From: Coniferiporia sulphurascens
Taxonomy: Eukaryota; Basidiomycota; Agaricomycetes; Hymenochaetales; Hymenochaetaceae
DNA length: 64,000 nt
Assembly: GCA_002794785.1 (NCBI GenBank)
Contig: NBBA01000009.1
Span: forward strand, 248,001-312,000
Reading direction: 5' to 3'
Shown: one piece after another, positions 35,952 through 47,618 of the stretch
How positions within the stretch are numbered: the first letter of the stretch is position 1
How the letters are laid out: each line of letters starts with the position of its first letter
Translations under genes and position numbers: made by a program
Notes under the pieces: model-generated
Told to the model about the DNA's origin: nothing
Seen by the model: the letters and a program-made list of their open reading frames with translations, nothing else
Databases searched by the model: none

Positions 35952-38900
35952 TCATATCACTTGCGGCCCTCTTGTTCCGTATATCTGAGCAAGAAGTCCA
36001 AGCATCCCGCCATCCTCGATCTGTTCATCCTCATTGCGCTGGGAGGCCGAAGGTGTCGCTGATGGCCGACCCCGCGATACTTTCCCGTCAACGTACGACT
36101 CTCCGAGCTCGCTTCGCACCTCACCATCCTTTGTTGAGTCATCCGCATGCGAGGAAAGAGCATCTGTAGAGCTCGGTTCTTGTGAATGTGAATGCAGGTG
36201 CGTATCTGTAGGGAAGGGATTGATAGTTGACTCCATGAGCATTTCATTCACCGCTGAGGCTGATGCGATCGTCATCCTGCTTGACTCTGCGGCGGACACA
36301 GTGACTGCTGGCGCATGCGCGGGGATGCTCTCGCCTGAGACATTACCTGCACGCCCCGATGTCCCTCGCCGGCGGATTGCTGCATGCTGGCTCTGTCGGA
36401 GTGCACGATCATACTCCTGCGCGCGCTCAGCGAGGCGACGCTCCGTCGACGGCCCATTCCTGCGTCCGTGTGAAGGTGATCCTGGAATGCGTCGGGGAAT
36501 TCCGGCGTGCGTTTGCGTAAAGTCAGCCATGCGGCTTAGATAGAGAGACCCAGAAGGGTCAGTCGGCTGCCACTCTGGGTTCGCGGCCTAATGCTATCTT
36601 TCAACAATGTTACACACACACGCGAGAGGCGATGGAGGTACCTTGAAATTCAGGAAGCTCTTTTCCATCTTGCCCTCCTTCGATAGGAAACGTTCATCCC
36701 TCACTTTCATCGGAGCACCGAACTGCACAAAGCGGCTTCAGTTATATCAAATAATTCCGCCGAGATGAAACCTACATTGACGTTCCCATGTCTTTTAAAA
36801 TCAAAAACCGCAAAGCTGCACACATAGCCAAGACTATCCACGTGAATAGTGAACTCCCGGAAGAAATCAACAACTGCTGGGGCGCAGTTGGGCAGGGAGA
36901 AGCACAGCACAAATGGCGTAATGACAACGGACAGCAGCTCGCGAGCGAAAATCATGATTTTCATGTCAAACAATTTGCCGAAATCCTTATGAACCTAGAG
37001 AAACCAACATATACCGATGTTAGACTTCATCAGGTATAAGACGTAAAAACATGCCCTTTGCGAATGCAACTGCCCCTTCCATTCATCGGGCATGTAGTGC
37101 GAATAGTGGATGACTTCCATCATCAAAAGCTCAGGATCAAATATTGCATTGTCCTCCGGGATCATACCCCGCGCAACGGCCGTGATAGATCCAAATGCAG
37201 CAAGGTAAAAGAGCACTGTCCGGTGAGGCGTGATTTCGAAGTGGGTAAATAGATCTGGATCGAGGACAGACGCAAGAAAGAGGACTGCCGTGAACGACCC
37301 CGTAACAAAAGACACAAAACTAAGGACAGCACATAAGTAAGCCAGGAAGATAGATAGCTGCTTTATTCTTACCGCATTACCAGCGCCACCTTGTCGTTCG
37401 GAAATTGACCAATATACATGCTCGCTGTTGGGTACGACTCGTCCAGCCTGCGGGAAAAGATGTGTGGAAGTTCGTTAAATTCACGAAATTTCCATCTTGC
37501 GTATAGAGTGTATCTGCGTCCACCAATGGAAGACGGGTTCTTGTGGTACTCCTACGTTCAATGGCGCAGTTACTGAGCAACAGCAATTGTGACAAGAAAG
37601 ATGTCGCTGACCTCAAAGTACCTGAAGAAGTAGTACATCAAGAGGTAAACAACAATGAAAGGTGCCAGTGCAGCATTGAGGACGCCCATGAAAATAAATC
37701 GGTGGCGCAACCTGTAGACTACAATCGGTTGAAATTCAAAGGCCAACCAAATGAACGCGTACCCTTCAATTAAAGTACTTCTGTTCTTTTCCTTGAGGAA
37801 CACATCCCTTACCCTCCCTCTGGGGTCGAATAGATACCGCATCAGACAAATCCTTAAATTATGTTCTAAGGCCGTGCTCAAAGTCACACCATGTCTTTCA
37901 TCCAAACTAAGAAAGTTGCTCAGAAATCTCGGCAATGGAACACGAAGGTCAAGCAAGTCCTTATTGAAAAGCGCTATCAAATAGTTTTCTTCGCGCATGA
38001 TGCGATTTGCGATGTCATGAGCGTCGAGCTTCGCCGTCATGGAGGACGATGGGTTTCCGTGGGTCGTGGAGGACAGTGCCGTCACCGGATTGTCCTCGCG
38101 GATGGCTTCTATGCGCCGAACAATATCGGGCCAAGAAATGGTTTGTATATCTGCCTGGAAAAGTGACCAAGTCAATCTACGGAAAATGACCAAAGTATAA
38201 GGGAACCTACGTCGGGTATGCCAAGGAGGTGGGTATAAAACTGATACATATCCATGAGTCTCATAACCTCGAACACAAACGTCACGATTTGTATAATGTA
38301 ATAGGCGCCGAAAAAGAAAAAGAAAATAACGGTAATCCCAGAGAACCTGTTAAGCCTTTCAGTATGCGAGGGGTGTCAGGTAAAAGCGCAGTCACCTTGA
38401 CACGCAATGGTTAACTACAACATCTGACAGACGTGTGATTCCCTCCGGCTTTATCCGGGAATAATCAACACAGTTTAGTAGGAACGTTGAGAAGAATATT
38501 GTGAATCCGATTGTGCTTGAAAGAGTAAATGGTTTTAGTAAAGGAGATCACTCGCATGACGGAAACGCCAACTTACAGAAGGTGAAGACCTCGGGAAAGA
38601 GCGATGGAGATTATGCCCTTGCCTTCGTAGTACCTGTATACGTCCTGCAAGAACACGTCTAAATCGTAAACGTTGACCCAGTTCCATAGAGCACGCTCGT
38701 ATGCGTCTAAACCCCGCATTTGCCTGCGCGCAATCTCAGCTTTCGGCTCGTCACCTGCAGGTGGATCAATTTCCGAGGGGCGTGGGGGTAGTTGTATAGT
38801 GTCTTCATTTGAGACAGGAAGAATTGGACGACTAGAGGCTGATTTAGATGAATGCTTAGCAGACTCCTTCATCTTGCCCTTAGAGTGCCGCGAGGGCAGC

Positions 38901-39286
38901 GGTTTCTTTGCGTGCGGATTCGCTTCTATCATGAAGCTCTGAGGCACTTCATCATCCGAAGAGTCATCCTCTTGTATTCGCCGATGCGATTGCACGTTGT
39001 GTCTGAGCACGTTCATGCGCGAGGACTCGCCCCAGGACACGCGGCGGTCATTATTGCCCCTGAAACCAGTCCTCTCGGCTTCCTCATCAATAGTCTCTTG
39101 TTCTTCTTCGCCCTCCTCCTCTTCCAGGACGGACTGGTTCGCCTGGAGGTATCCCTGGTAGGCCCGCCCGCTCATTGGGTTGAGCATGTTGAGAAAGCCG
39201 GAGGGCCGAAGAGAAGACTGAAGGAGACGAGATGCGTGGGGAGTGGAGGATTGCAGGGGACGAGAACGCCTGCCATGGTCAGACAT
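35952..39286 (-). CDS. ATG9: Autophagy protein ATG9 (phospholipid scramblase)
   Basis: Multi-spanning membrane protein that seeds autophagosomes and scrambles lipids in trimer form. The start at 39286 ([14 protein letters not shown]) opens a long acidic cytoplasmic N-terminus. The conserved core follows: [26 protein letters not shown], membrane segments, [72 protein letters not shown]-like [11 protein letters not shown], and FELLSVV-like [13 protein letters not shown]. The tail from about 36530 to 35952 is Ser/Arg-rich and ends [14 protein letters not shown]. Several small introns break it. It shares a 211-bp divergent promoter region with MET8. Confidence 0.93.
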
Positions 39287-39421
39287 GGAGGAGGGTAGCG
39301 ACGGCCAGTAATCAAGTGTGTGTCGCCGCCTGCCTGTGGCACAATTAGTACTGGTAGCGGACGGGCGTCGATAGCCTTTCGCGGAGAGCTGAGCTGAACG
39401 GCTGCTCGCGCGCAGCGTGCA

Positions 39422-39433
39422 CGTCACGTGACG
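39422..39433. promoter_or_regulatory. CGTCACGTGACG palindrome (CACGTG E-box) upstream of MET8
   Basis: A perfect 12-bp palindrome centred on CACGTG, 66 bp before the preferred MET8 ATG (39499) and 136 bp before the ATG9 ATG. TCACGTGA is the known binding core of Cbf1-type bHLH factors, which recruit Met4/Met28 to sulfur genes in yeast. The motif is seen directly; regulation of MET8 is inference. Confidence 0.6.
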
Positions 39434-39498
39434 ACCCGTCTATGCGCGTCGACTCCTCCCGACGGTGTTTTACGTCTCTCAACCTCATTTTGCCTGTA

Positions 39499-40380
39499 AT
39501 GGCACAAGACAAGCCTGAGATCCCAATTGGCGGCGGTTCACTGATTCTTGCGTGGCAGCTCAAGAACAAACGTGTGCTCATTGTCGGCGGGGGCGATGTC
39601 TCGTCGGGTCGCATTAAAGCCGTCCTCGCCGCAGACGCATTCATCACCCTCATCGCCCCTCGCAGCGGGCTCCACCCACATACCAAGTTTTACATCGACC
39701 ATTCCGACCGTATAACGTACCATGACCGCACATTTGCCGATGAAGTCGACCTTGCCGATGTTGACATGGTCCTCACTGCAATTGACGATGTCGACTGGAG
39801 CAGGCGTATATGCGCCATGTGTAGGGAGCACAGAATCCCTGTCAATGTCGCCGATATTCCTCCAAGCTGCGATTTCTACTTCGGCTCGCAGTTGCGCAAG
39901 GGCCCGCTCCAAATCATGATCTCCACTAATGGGAACGGCCCCAAGTTGGCCAACATAGTAAAATCAAGGATAGAACGCTGTTTGCCGGAAAACGTGGACC
40001 GGGCAGTTGAAAACGTTGGGATACTTAGAGCCAAGCTTAGGCAGAGAGCACCTGGAGTGGGTGGTGAACTCGGCAAAAGAAGGATGCAATGGATGTCCTC
40101 CGTCTGCACACGTTGGGAGCTCGATGAACTTGCGGAGCTAGATGAGGTGACCATGGAGAACTTGCTAGCTGAGGGCTGGGAGAAGGGGTCTGTTCCAAGG
40201 CCTACACGGACAAAAACAAGATACGTCAAAGCTTCGCGCGTAACGGACGCAGTACTGACAGCAACCGCGGGGTTCTTCGTTGGAATTGTCACATCAATTG
40301 TTCTGTTCGCAGGTTGTGGCCTTTATAACGAATTCTTAACGGACGTGTCTTTGCACATACGCAATATGCTCGCTTTCTAG
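39499..40380 (+). CDS. MET8: Siroheme synthase MET8 (precorrin-2 dehydrogenase / ferrochelatase)
   Basis: Makes siroheme, the cofactor of sulfite and nitrite reductases, by NAD-dependent oxidation of precorrin-2 and iron insertion. It is a single exon. The Rossmann motif VLIVGGGDVSSGRIKAVLAADAF is near the N-terminus, followed by ADVDMVLTAIDDVDWSRRI, PVNVADIPPSCDFYFGSQLRKGPLQI and STNGNGPKLANIVKSRIE. I prefer ATG 39499 (MAQDKPEIPIGGGSLIL, 293 residues). The frame extends to ATG 39442, which would add a 19-residue N-terminus. Beyond the usual helical dimerisation part there is an extra C-terminal hydrophobic stretch (LTATAGFFVGIVTSIVLFAGCG), a likely membrane segment absent from yeast Met8 as I know it. 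Confidence 0.9.
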   Translation: MAQDKPEIPIGGGSLILAWQLKNKRVLIVGGGDVSSGRIKAVLAADAFITLIAPRSGLHPHTKFYIDHSDRITYHDRTFADEVDLADVDMVLTAIDDVDWSRRICAMCREHRIPVNVADIPPSCDFYFGSQLRKGPLQIMISTNGNGPKLANIVKSRIERCLPENVDRAVENVGILRAKLRQRAPGVGGELGKRRMQWMSSVCTRWELDELAELDEVTMENLLAEGWEKGSVPRPTRTKTRYVKASRVTDAVLTATAGFFVGIVTSIVLFAGCGLYNEFLTDVSLHIRNMLAF

Positions 40381-40598
40381 ATTGAAAGTTATAAAATGTA
40401 CTATACGTATGATAATAATTCTACAGAAAGACCGTAGTGTGGCATCCAGCATAAAAGCTCGCGACGGATGCAATGAGAGGCGAGGTTGATTAATGGGGCA
40501 CACCCGGGGATGTGATCGTGAGTGCTCCTTAGGATACTTCCCCACATACTTTTTGAAACAGCGTCTGGGATGCTCCCCGGGACATTCTCGGACTCCCC

Positions 40599-41315
40599 TC
40601 AAGACTCTCCTTGGGATTCTCGCTGGGACGGTGAGGAGGGAGTCTTGGGCGAGGCTTCCTCTGGCAGATCCCTTATCCAGTGCGCCAGTAGACCAAAACC
40701 GGCACCAACTCCTGCACCACCAAGGAATACTAGAAAGGACAAAATATCATCATAAAGTACTTCAAATTGGAGAATTAAAAAACGAGTGAACTTACGATGG
40801 AACACCCGAGCGCGTTTCCAGAACAACGCTGGAGTGAGCGTCGCGCCCAAAATAGCACCAATGGTCGAATGGTCTTCCGCCCTCAGTGAAGAAATCTACC
40901 ATGTTCATAGGTTTAAAAAGAGCACTCGTATATTGAATAGAGCTAACATTGTATATGGCGTTTATTCTCCGTGCGCGCAGGGACTCGTCACTCTCATACG
41001 ACGTCCTAAGGTATTCAAGAGTACCGCCTTGTGCCACTCCTGATAGACCAGCGCCAACATGAAGTATTGTTACGCTCGATCCTTTCGTATAAAAACATAT
41101 CACTTACCTGCAACACCGCCCATCCATGTCGAACGCAGCATTCGATTTATACTCCAGGGCATCGCCCCCATTTTTCTACGGCTCAAAACGACGGCAGCAT
41201 ACAGAGGAGGCATGAGTAAGGAAAAGTATTGGTAGCCCATCGACATGGAGCGCCGGATGAGGTATTCCCTGTCCGCCGAGTTTGCGCTTGCAGTGGAGAC
41301 GGGTTGAGTAGGCAT
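40599..41315 (-). CDS. Conserved fungal membrane protein of unknown function
   Basis: Small protein built from exons that join in frame: MPTQPVSTASANSADREYL...SMGYQYFSLLMPPLYAAVVLSRRK..SINRMLRSTWMGGVA, then GVAQGGTLEYLRTSYESDE...RINAIYN, then ISSLRAEDHSTIGAILGATLTPALFWKRARVFH, and a last exon with LVFLGGAGVGAGFGLLAHWIRDL. Three or four hydrophobic helices are apparent. The intron before ISSLRAEDH uses the acceptor ggtag. It looks like a conserved fungal family, possibly of mitochondrial or ER membrane, but I cannot name it. It starts 309 bp from the divergent acidic-protein gene. Confidence 0.72.
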
Positions 41316-41623
41316 GATCAAAGACTGTCGCCTCTAGATGTACCAGATATTTCAGATATCAAGCAAAACAAAGGACCGTAGAAGTCCAGTCTACGGCTTG
41401 TTGAAACAGACTTGAAGTTCCATGCAGCCTTGGTGTACTGCCAAAAGCGTGTAAAAGCTACATCCATTAATATTATGACAAAACCTCAGGTAAGGCCGGC
41501 CGGCCCTAAATGCTCAATACATGTACTTACTATGCTTCCTGGACCTTCTCTCCATCCACACTTACTCTTTGACACCAGGACTCTTCTCCTTTGTATCCAT
41601 CTTCAAAAACGCTTCAGCCCTAA

Positions 41624-44486
41624 ATGTCGATGTCGATGGTTGGGACATTCGACGCGCCCATGATTGATTTCAACGAGGATGCCGATGTCCCTATGGCGGG
41701 ATCCTCGGGGGAAGGCTGGTTCCACCAACCCTTGTCCCATATGGACGAGGACACGCTCGAGGTGGACATGATGCCGTACGATGAGACGGCGGAATTTGAG
41801 ATGGGCGATGAAGCAGTGAATGGAGTAGATGCAGGGACGGAAACACTTGCAGTACCAAATACATTCGACACTGAGGTATACGACGTTGCTATCCACTCTT
41901 CACCTCTGCAGCCACCAGCCTCTGGGTCAACTCAGTATTATGAGCCGCACCATGGCGGCCTTGAAACGCCCCACGATCTTTCCGAAATATCCCTGGTTGA
42001 CGGTGAAGCGCATCAGGCGGTGTCGCAGGGCGACGATGATACGATAGCGCAAGAATTCTCCATCCCGAGTATGACGCACATTCACGGGGTCTCGTCGAGC
42101 TTAGATGAAGCGCAACATCCCAGTCATCCGGAGTCTACCGGAAGCGCTGACGGAGGCTTCGCTTTAGATGAACCTCAACATACTGACGGGCCGACAGCAG
42201 TGGTTGTTCCTCAGTCTTCTGAGAAAAGCAATGCAGCTGAAGCCGTGCCATCGGATGCTCCTCCCGAGCACGAACCTTCAGAACCCGATCATATTGCTCA
42301 TGAAGGTGCAGATGGACAGAACCATGGTGAACAACAGGAGATCCATCTCGCGCGCTCTCCTAAACCATTACATGACGATACTGTGCACGATGAACATGAG
42401 TCAGGTGTTGTCGAGTACCCGGAGGTAGAAACCTCGTCTCATGGTCAACTTTCTCGTGGAGACAATGTGAATCATGATGGTGCTGATATATCAGCTCAAC
42501 CGGATTATTCGCATGTGGCAGAACACGTTTACCTTGAGCCGCCGCCTCCAGTTCTTTTGACACTTCAGGTGACTTCGACTGAGGGCGATCAACCTGAGTT
42601 CGCATTGTTCAATCTGCCGGAGCAACCTCCTGTTGCCGCTGACGAGACAGAACTGACTGTACGCTCAGTTGAGGAGCCGCTCCTCCTGTTGCAGCATCAT
42701 TCATCGCTTTTCTATGAGCCAATTTCTGCCGTCTTCGAGGCATTCCGTCATGAAGAGTATTTCTCCCACATAGAAGAACTCTCGGAAGCAGAGATGGCTA
42801 TTAATGCACATGACTTGCAACTAGTAATCTCTGAGGTATGTCCATACTATGAGTTTGGCTTTTACTCTTTTAATGTTTTTATTAGGATAACATTTACGCT
42901 CGTGAAGTATCGCTCCATGATCTTTACGCGATGCACCAAGGCGTAGGCTTGCCTGGTCACTTAAGGTTGACGTTACAATCCGTTGTTCCTAGGTTCATAG
43001 CAAGATATAATCTTCTCCGAGAGAAGATTACTCGTCTGACCATTGCTGAAGAAGCCGAAGCCAATCAACAACATGTTCCCGAATCTGTACAGTATCAGCA
43101 AGGTGCTCACTTCCGCACCTGCTCACGCGCTAGATTTACTAAGCCTCATTTTACAGTGCAAAATGCACAAACATCAATCGACCCGCAACCTGGTTTAGAA
43201 CAAGAAGCTTTCGAGGAGTCGGTGCTTGAAGTACACGATCAGAGTAAGATTGCTGACCAAAATTCAAGTCACGATGAAGAACAAGAACAAGAATATGCTG
43301 AGAATGTTGAGGATACTGGAGAACCGGAAGACCAAGATCTCGAGGTTGGTGATCAGCACACAAACGACGAACGCGATGTACATCCCTCATTTGACGAGCC
43401 CGGGGCGGATGACGATACTGACGAAGCCCTTGACGCTGATGGCCTGCACGCATCGATCGCCGAAGATAACCCTGAGTACGAAGATCAAGCGACAGAGTAC
43501 GCCAACGAAACTGAGCCCCATGAAGAGGATGAAGGGGACTATGGCAGTGATTCATATGATAACGAAGCAGAAGCAGACGGTGCTGGAGCGGCGGGCGGAG
43601 TGGATAGTTCCGCCCCTGCTGCGGAAGATGAGTTGGAACCGCAAGTCTACGAAGTTGAGCCGCACGAGCCAGCAACTGCACATGGTATGCAGGCGCAGGC
43701 GATGTCTAATTCGACTTCGTCGACGTCTCTTGAAACTGAGGGATCTGCTTGGGATGCTGAGGCAGAAGAAGTAGATGCTTCGCCGGACTTGAAAGAACAG
43801 ACAGGTGAGTGGCGTACAAGCATTGACACTAAGTACCATCGTTAATCATTAGTACAGATATCTCCGGCCAAAACATATCTTCATCCATTGATGAAGAAGG
43901 TAATCTTATTGAAGGTGCAGAGTCAGGCGACGATGACTTTGGGGATGATGATTTTGGCGATGACGACTTTGGCGAGTCGAGTGAGGAGGGGACGCTTGAT
44001 GGTTTGTTTGGTGTTCTAGATTTCGTCGGCTTGCACTGATAATATATACTGCAGATCTAACCGATAAGTCAGCTGAAGACGTTGACGCTGCCTCACGTGC
44101 CGCGTTGGCCGAGTCAGAAAAATTTGTGACTGACCTCGCCAAAAGTGGCGACCTCTTGGGTACGACCTCAAGCGTCTTACTTACTCCTCGGACAATATCA
44201 GCTGACAATGGAATTGCAGAAACAAATGGCAGCGACACGGCTAACGTTGGTGTTGATGTCCGACAGAGCCGTAAACGCGCATCTCCGAGCCCCGTAGGCA
44301 TCAACACGTCATCTAGTAAAGTCGCGGTGAAGCCAAAGAACCAACCAAAACGAAGCCAAGACGACGCTGGTTTAGACGAATGGGGACAGGAGTCCCAGCC
44401 TAGTTCTCCAGGTACGATAATACCAGCCTGGCTTTAAATTGTATCTAACGTTCTGAACAGATCCAAAACGTGCACGAGTGCTATGA
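41624..44486 (+). CDS. Large acidic protein of unknown function, probably nuclear
   Basis: Starts MSMSMVGTFDAPMIDFNEDADVPM and reads through one long exon to ISE at about 42834. It resumes at about 42886 (DNIYAREVSLHDLYAMHQG) and continues through 43804, then small exons to a stop at 44486 (DPKRARVL). It is rich in Asp, Glu, His, Gln and Ser over most of its length. The ordered-looking part is around 42780-43050: INAHDLQLVISE-DNIYAREVSLHDLYAMHQG and VVPRFIARYNLLREKITRLTI. Near the C-terminus there is a triple DDDFG repeat and basic patches (SRKRASPSP, KPKNQPKRSQ, PKRARVL) that could be nuclear localisation signals. No known domain recognised; I infer a chromatin- or nuclear-associated disordered protein. 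Confidence 0.72.
43929..43973 (+). repeat. 15-bp tandem repeat x3 coding DDDFG
   Basis: Three consecutive units of Asp-Asp-Asp-Phe-Gly codons in the acidic-protein gene, differing only at synonymous third positions. The repeat is followed by GESSEEGTLD. Confidence 0.85.
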
Positions 44487-45430
44487 AACTGATTCATTCT
44501 CTTTTGCTTTCTTGACGGAACCGTGGACTCTTCCGTGACCTTTCCGTCTTTCAAGGACCCTAGTTTGCCCCGCGCCTCTGTCGGAATTTCCCGCAGGATG
44601 AATTCTGCATTGCATAGGGGTATCGTAATTTATCAGCAGCAAAACGTATCAATAATCCACGGCGTAATCAGCCCAGGTCTAAGTGTTTTCTCGCCGTTTA
44701 ATCACAGCATCGTCTTTTCGCACAATTTCTTCCTATATCCTTCGCATTCTTGTCTTCGCTAAGCACTTTTTTCTGCATGCTTTATTTTCTTTTTATTCCT
44801 TTTGTTCGTCGGCTGACCTTTTCTAGGGCGACGAGGGTGTTAGGGCGGCTAGAGGGGAAGGACGTGGTATGATTGGAGGTCCGAAAAGGTTGTCGTTAGA
44901 GGGAACCTGTAAGGATACGACGACTTGTATTACGTGACAAGTTCTGCCGTGCAGTATGTACTGATACATCATGCAATTACATTGACCATGAACGTAGTTG
45001 CTCTTTTTCATGCCAAAGTTAGTTATATATGAGTGGGTTGGTCACTCTTGGGGCGGTCACGGAGTCCGAGAGTCGACTCGACATCTGTGTAGCGGAAACG
45101 TTTAACCCTCAATGATAGAATTTGCACGGACGAAATTAGGTGTAGCTCTAACAAGAAAATACATTAATATTCTTCTGAAAAATTCAATGGAGCACGTGGC
45201 CGCTTCGGCGCGTCGAAAGGTTCAGACTCGTCACAGTCCCGAGGTAAAATCGATCCGGCTCGCCATGACCTCCAGTGCTAATTCATAGCATCGGTGAGCC
45301 TACTCCACCACTTTCTCATGTTTTCCTTCATAGAGTTGGTTGATTCATTGTAGTTATTGTCACTTTAACAGCATATATTCCTATCTAATTATTCGTTTGC
45401 TCCCGATTACCTGAGCGAACACTTTTCACA
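44487..45430. other. Intergenic, no gene seen
   Basis: About 0.94 kb between the acidic-protein gene and RPC82. The first third is T-rich (probable 3' UTR), the rest mixed. No exon chain or RNA gene seen. Confidence 0.45.
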
Positions 45431-47549
45431 ATGGCGGATGCGCATACAGCAAATCTGTGCACGCAGATTATACATTCGCATTTTGGTCCCCATACTGCAG
45501 TCAGTCGCCTATCCTAACGAACATCTGCTCCGCGCGCGCATTTAATCAACACTTGCAGAAAGTCGCATCTGCGCTCCTCACCCGTGGGCGCCTCTCGCTC
45601 CCCCAACTCGCCCGCTACTCAGCACTCAAACCGCGAACTGTGCGCGCAGCCACCCTTATTCTTATACAACACAACCTTGCTTGGCATGCGCTTTCCGATG
45701 ATGACGGCGAAGTCGTAGAACTGAACACCGACGAGTGTCTGTTGCGCTTGCGCTTTGGGAGATTTGTGTGGCAGGCAGAGCAGCTGTTTGGGTCAGCGGT
45801 ACGTTCAAGTCTTCGCTTTAAAGCACGGTGCACGAGCTGATTTTACAAGGCCGCAAAAATTGTCTCCTTAATCCTCGATCACGGAAAGCTTCGTCCTCCG
45901 GATATTATGGCGGAACTCTGCTCTACGAGCCCAAAAGGTATTTTATATTGTGCGCATTTGCCGCTTGACATACAAATTTACCCTTTCCCAGATGCGTCAG
46001 TTTACACACAGGCTCTTTACAAGCTCGTATCATCCTCGTATCTCGTACCCTCAACTGTTCTTTTCCACGTGTCACCACGCGATAAACTCTTGCAATATGA
46101 GAAGGAGGAAAAGGCTCAGATAAAAAATTTCCCCACCGCCAGGGAGCTACGTGAAGCGAAGGAGAAAGCGGAAGCGCGCTTGAAACGCGAGCAGGATGAG
46201 GACATGAAAATCGGGTTGACAGTAAGTCTGGTCTTCACTTGCTCAGCGGAGGTGGAGACTTATGGACCAAGCACTAGAAACGAAAAGCGCCTGAGCACGG
46301 TGGACAAAGGCCGTCTAAGGTGAGAAAACCCCGAGACTTGTCAATGAACATATACAAACCGATTTACAGAGGAAAGCCGTCGAGGAAGAAATTGTAGATG
46401 TAAGTCGATTGCAGTAGAAAGTTAAACTGTTGTTTATCACATCTTCAGGATGAGGTTTACTTCCGAGTTCACGCTTCGAAGTTCAACATCCATATTCGTA
46501 ATAAGGTGACTTTACCGCCCGAGAACGCTGCAAGCTTGCTGAACGGATGTAACAGCTCATAGAAGCGGCGGCGCGGGAGCGTTTCAACGAACCTGCTGCC
46601 ATTGTTATGCGAGCGGCCTTGAAGGCGTGCGAAGCTAAATCTACAATGTCCGATGTCCGTTCAGGTGTGTACCCTGAACTTCCTATTAGTATGTATATGG
46701 ACTGAACAATTCGACATTGTTGTTCAAGACGGTATTTCAACCTCAAACATTGTTGGTCACATCTCAGAGGACGAAGACATCACTGTCGGTCTAGCGTTTG
46801 CATCGTCAAAAAAGCCCTCGACTATGAATGCTATTAAGGAGTATCTGGGGATATTCGCTGCCGCAGATAACCCGACTCCGGCGGGTCGTGCGTCGTCATT
46901 CGTCTCGTTCGGAGGAACGACATCGGGAAAGGTGTTTATCGAATTCGAAATCGCCTGCAGAAGACTGCGACGACGGGTACTTGAAGCCGTCGCTCGTGAG
47001 CGCTATGGAGACGAGGCAGTGCGCATTATTCGACTTTTACTAGAAAACGGGAAAATGGGCGGGGACCAGGTGGGTTTGCTGTTTTTACATCTGGGCAATT
47101 TTGTTCATTAGTTGTTTCAGATTGCTAAAGTTGCCATGATGGCAGCGACGACCGTACGCCCATTGCTAACGTCGCTCTCCGCGGACTCCCTGGTTAGCAT
47201 TCAGGAAGTCCCAAAAGGCGCGGACCGCAATCCCCAACGGACCATATACCTATGGTATGTTGACCTCCATAAAGCATATTCCGTCCTCTTGGGAAACTTC
47301 TACAAAACGCTGTACAACATTGGCATGCGACGCCGCGCAGAGGAGGAAGATACGACGGTAAGGGCAGTACTTGAGAAGAGCGAACGTAGCGACGTCCGTG
47401 AGGATCCAAGCCTGCTCAGTCGGACGGAGCGCGAGGTGTTGAAGTCCTGGGGAAAGCGTCGCGACAAGCTAACGGTGCTGGAGATGCGTGTAGAAGAGGC
47501 TGTATTTATCCTGAGAGACCTCTCCGTACTCGGTATCGAAGAAAACTAA
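45431..47549 (+). CDS. RPC82: RNA polymerase III subunit RPC82 (RPC3/RPC62)
   Basis: Winged-helix subunit of the Rpc82-Rpc34-Rpc31 trimer that helps Pol III open promoters at tRNA and 5S genes. It starts MADAHTANLCTQIIHSHFGPHT at 45431. The chain continues with KVASALLTRGRLSLPQLARYSALK, LIQHNLAWHALSDDD, AAKIVSLILDHGKLRPPDIMAEL, DASVYTQALYKLVSSSYLVPS, FRVHASKFNIHIRNK and YGDEAVRIIRLLLENGKMGGDQ. A C-terminal helical part (YLWYVDLHKAYSVLLGNFYKTLYNI) leads to the stop at 47549. About eight introns, some near 50 bp. It ends 69 bp from the convergent metallophosphoesterase gene. Confidence 0.92.
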
Positions 47550-47618
47550 TTGACAAGAATAATGCGCTGCGAAAAGGGTGATTTGCAGGGAAAGGCGGCA
47601 CTACAGCTTGGTACGCTT

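Noticed and set aside
36034..36543. Plus-strand frame of 169 codons with a Cys/Ser-rich product
   Set aside because: Antisense of the ATG9 C-terminal tail exon, which is in frame with the rest of ATG9.
43151..43681. Minus-strand Arg/His/Leu-rich frame of 176 codons
   Set aside because: Antisense of the acidic-protein gene; composition simply mirrors its Asp/Glu/Gln codons.
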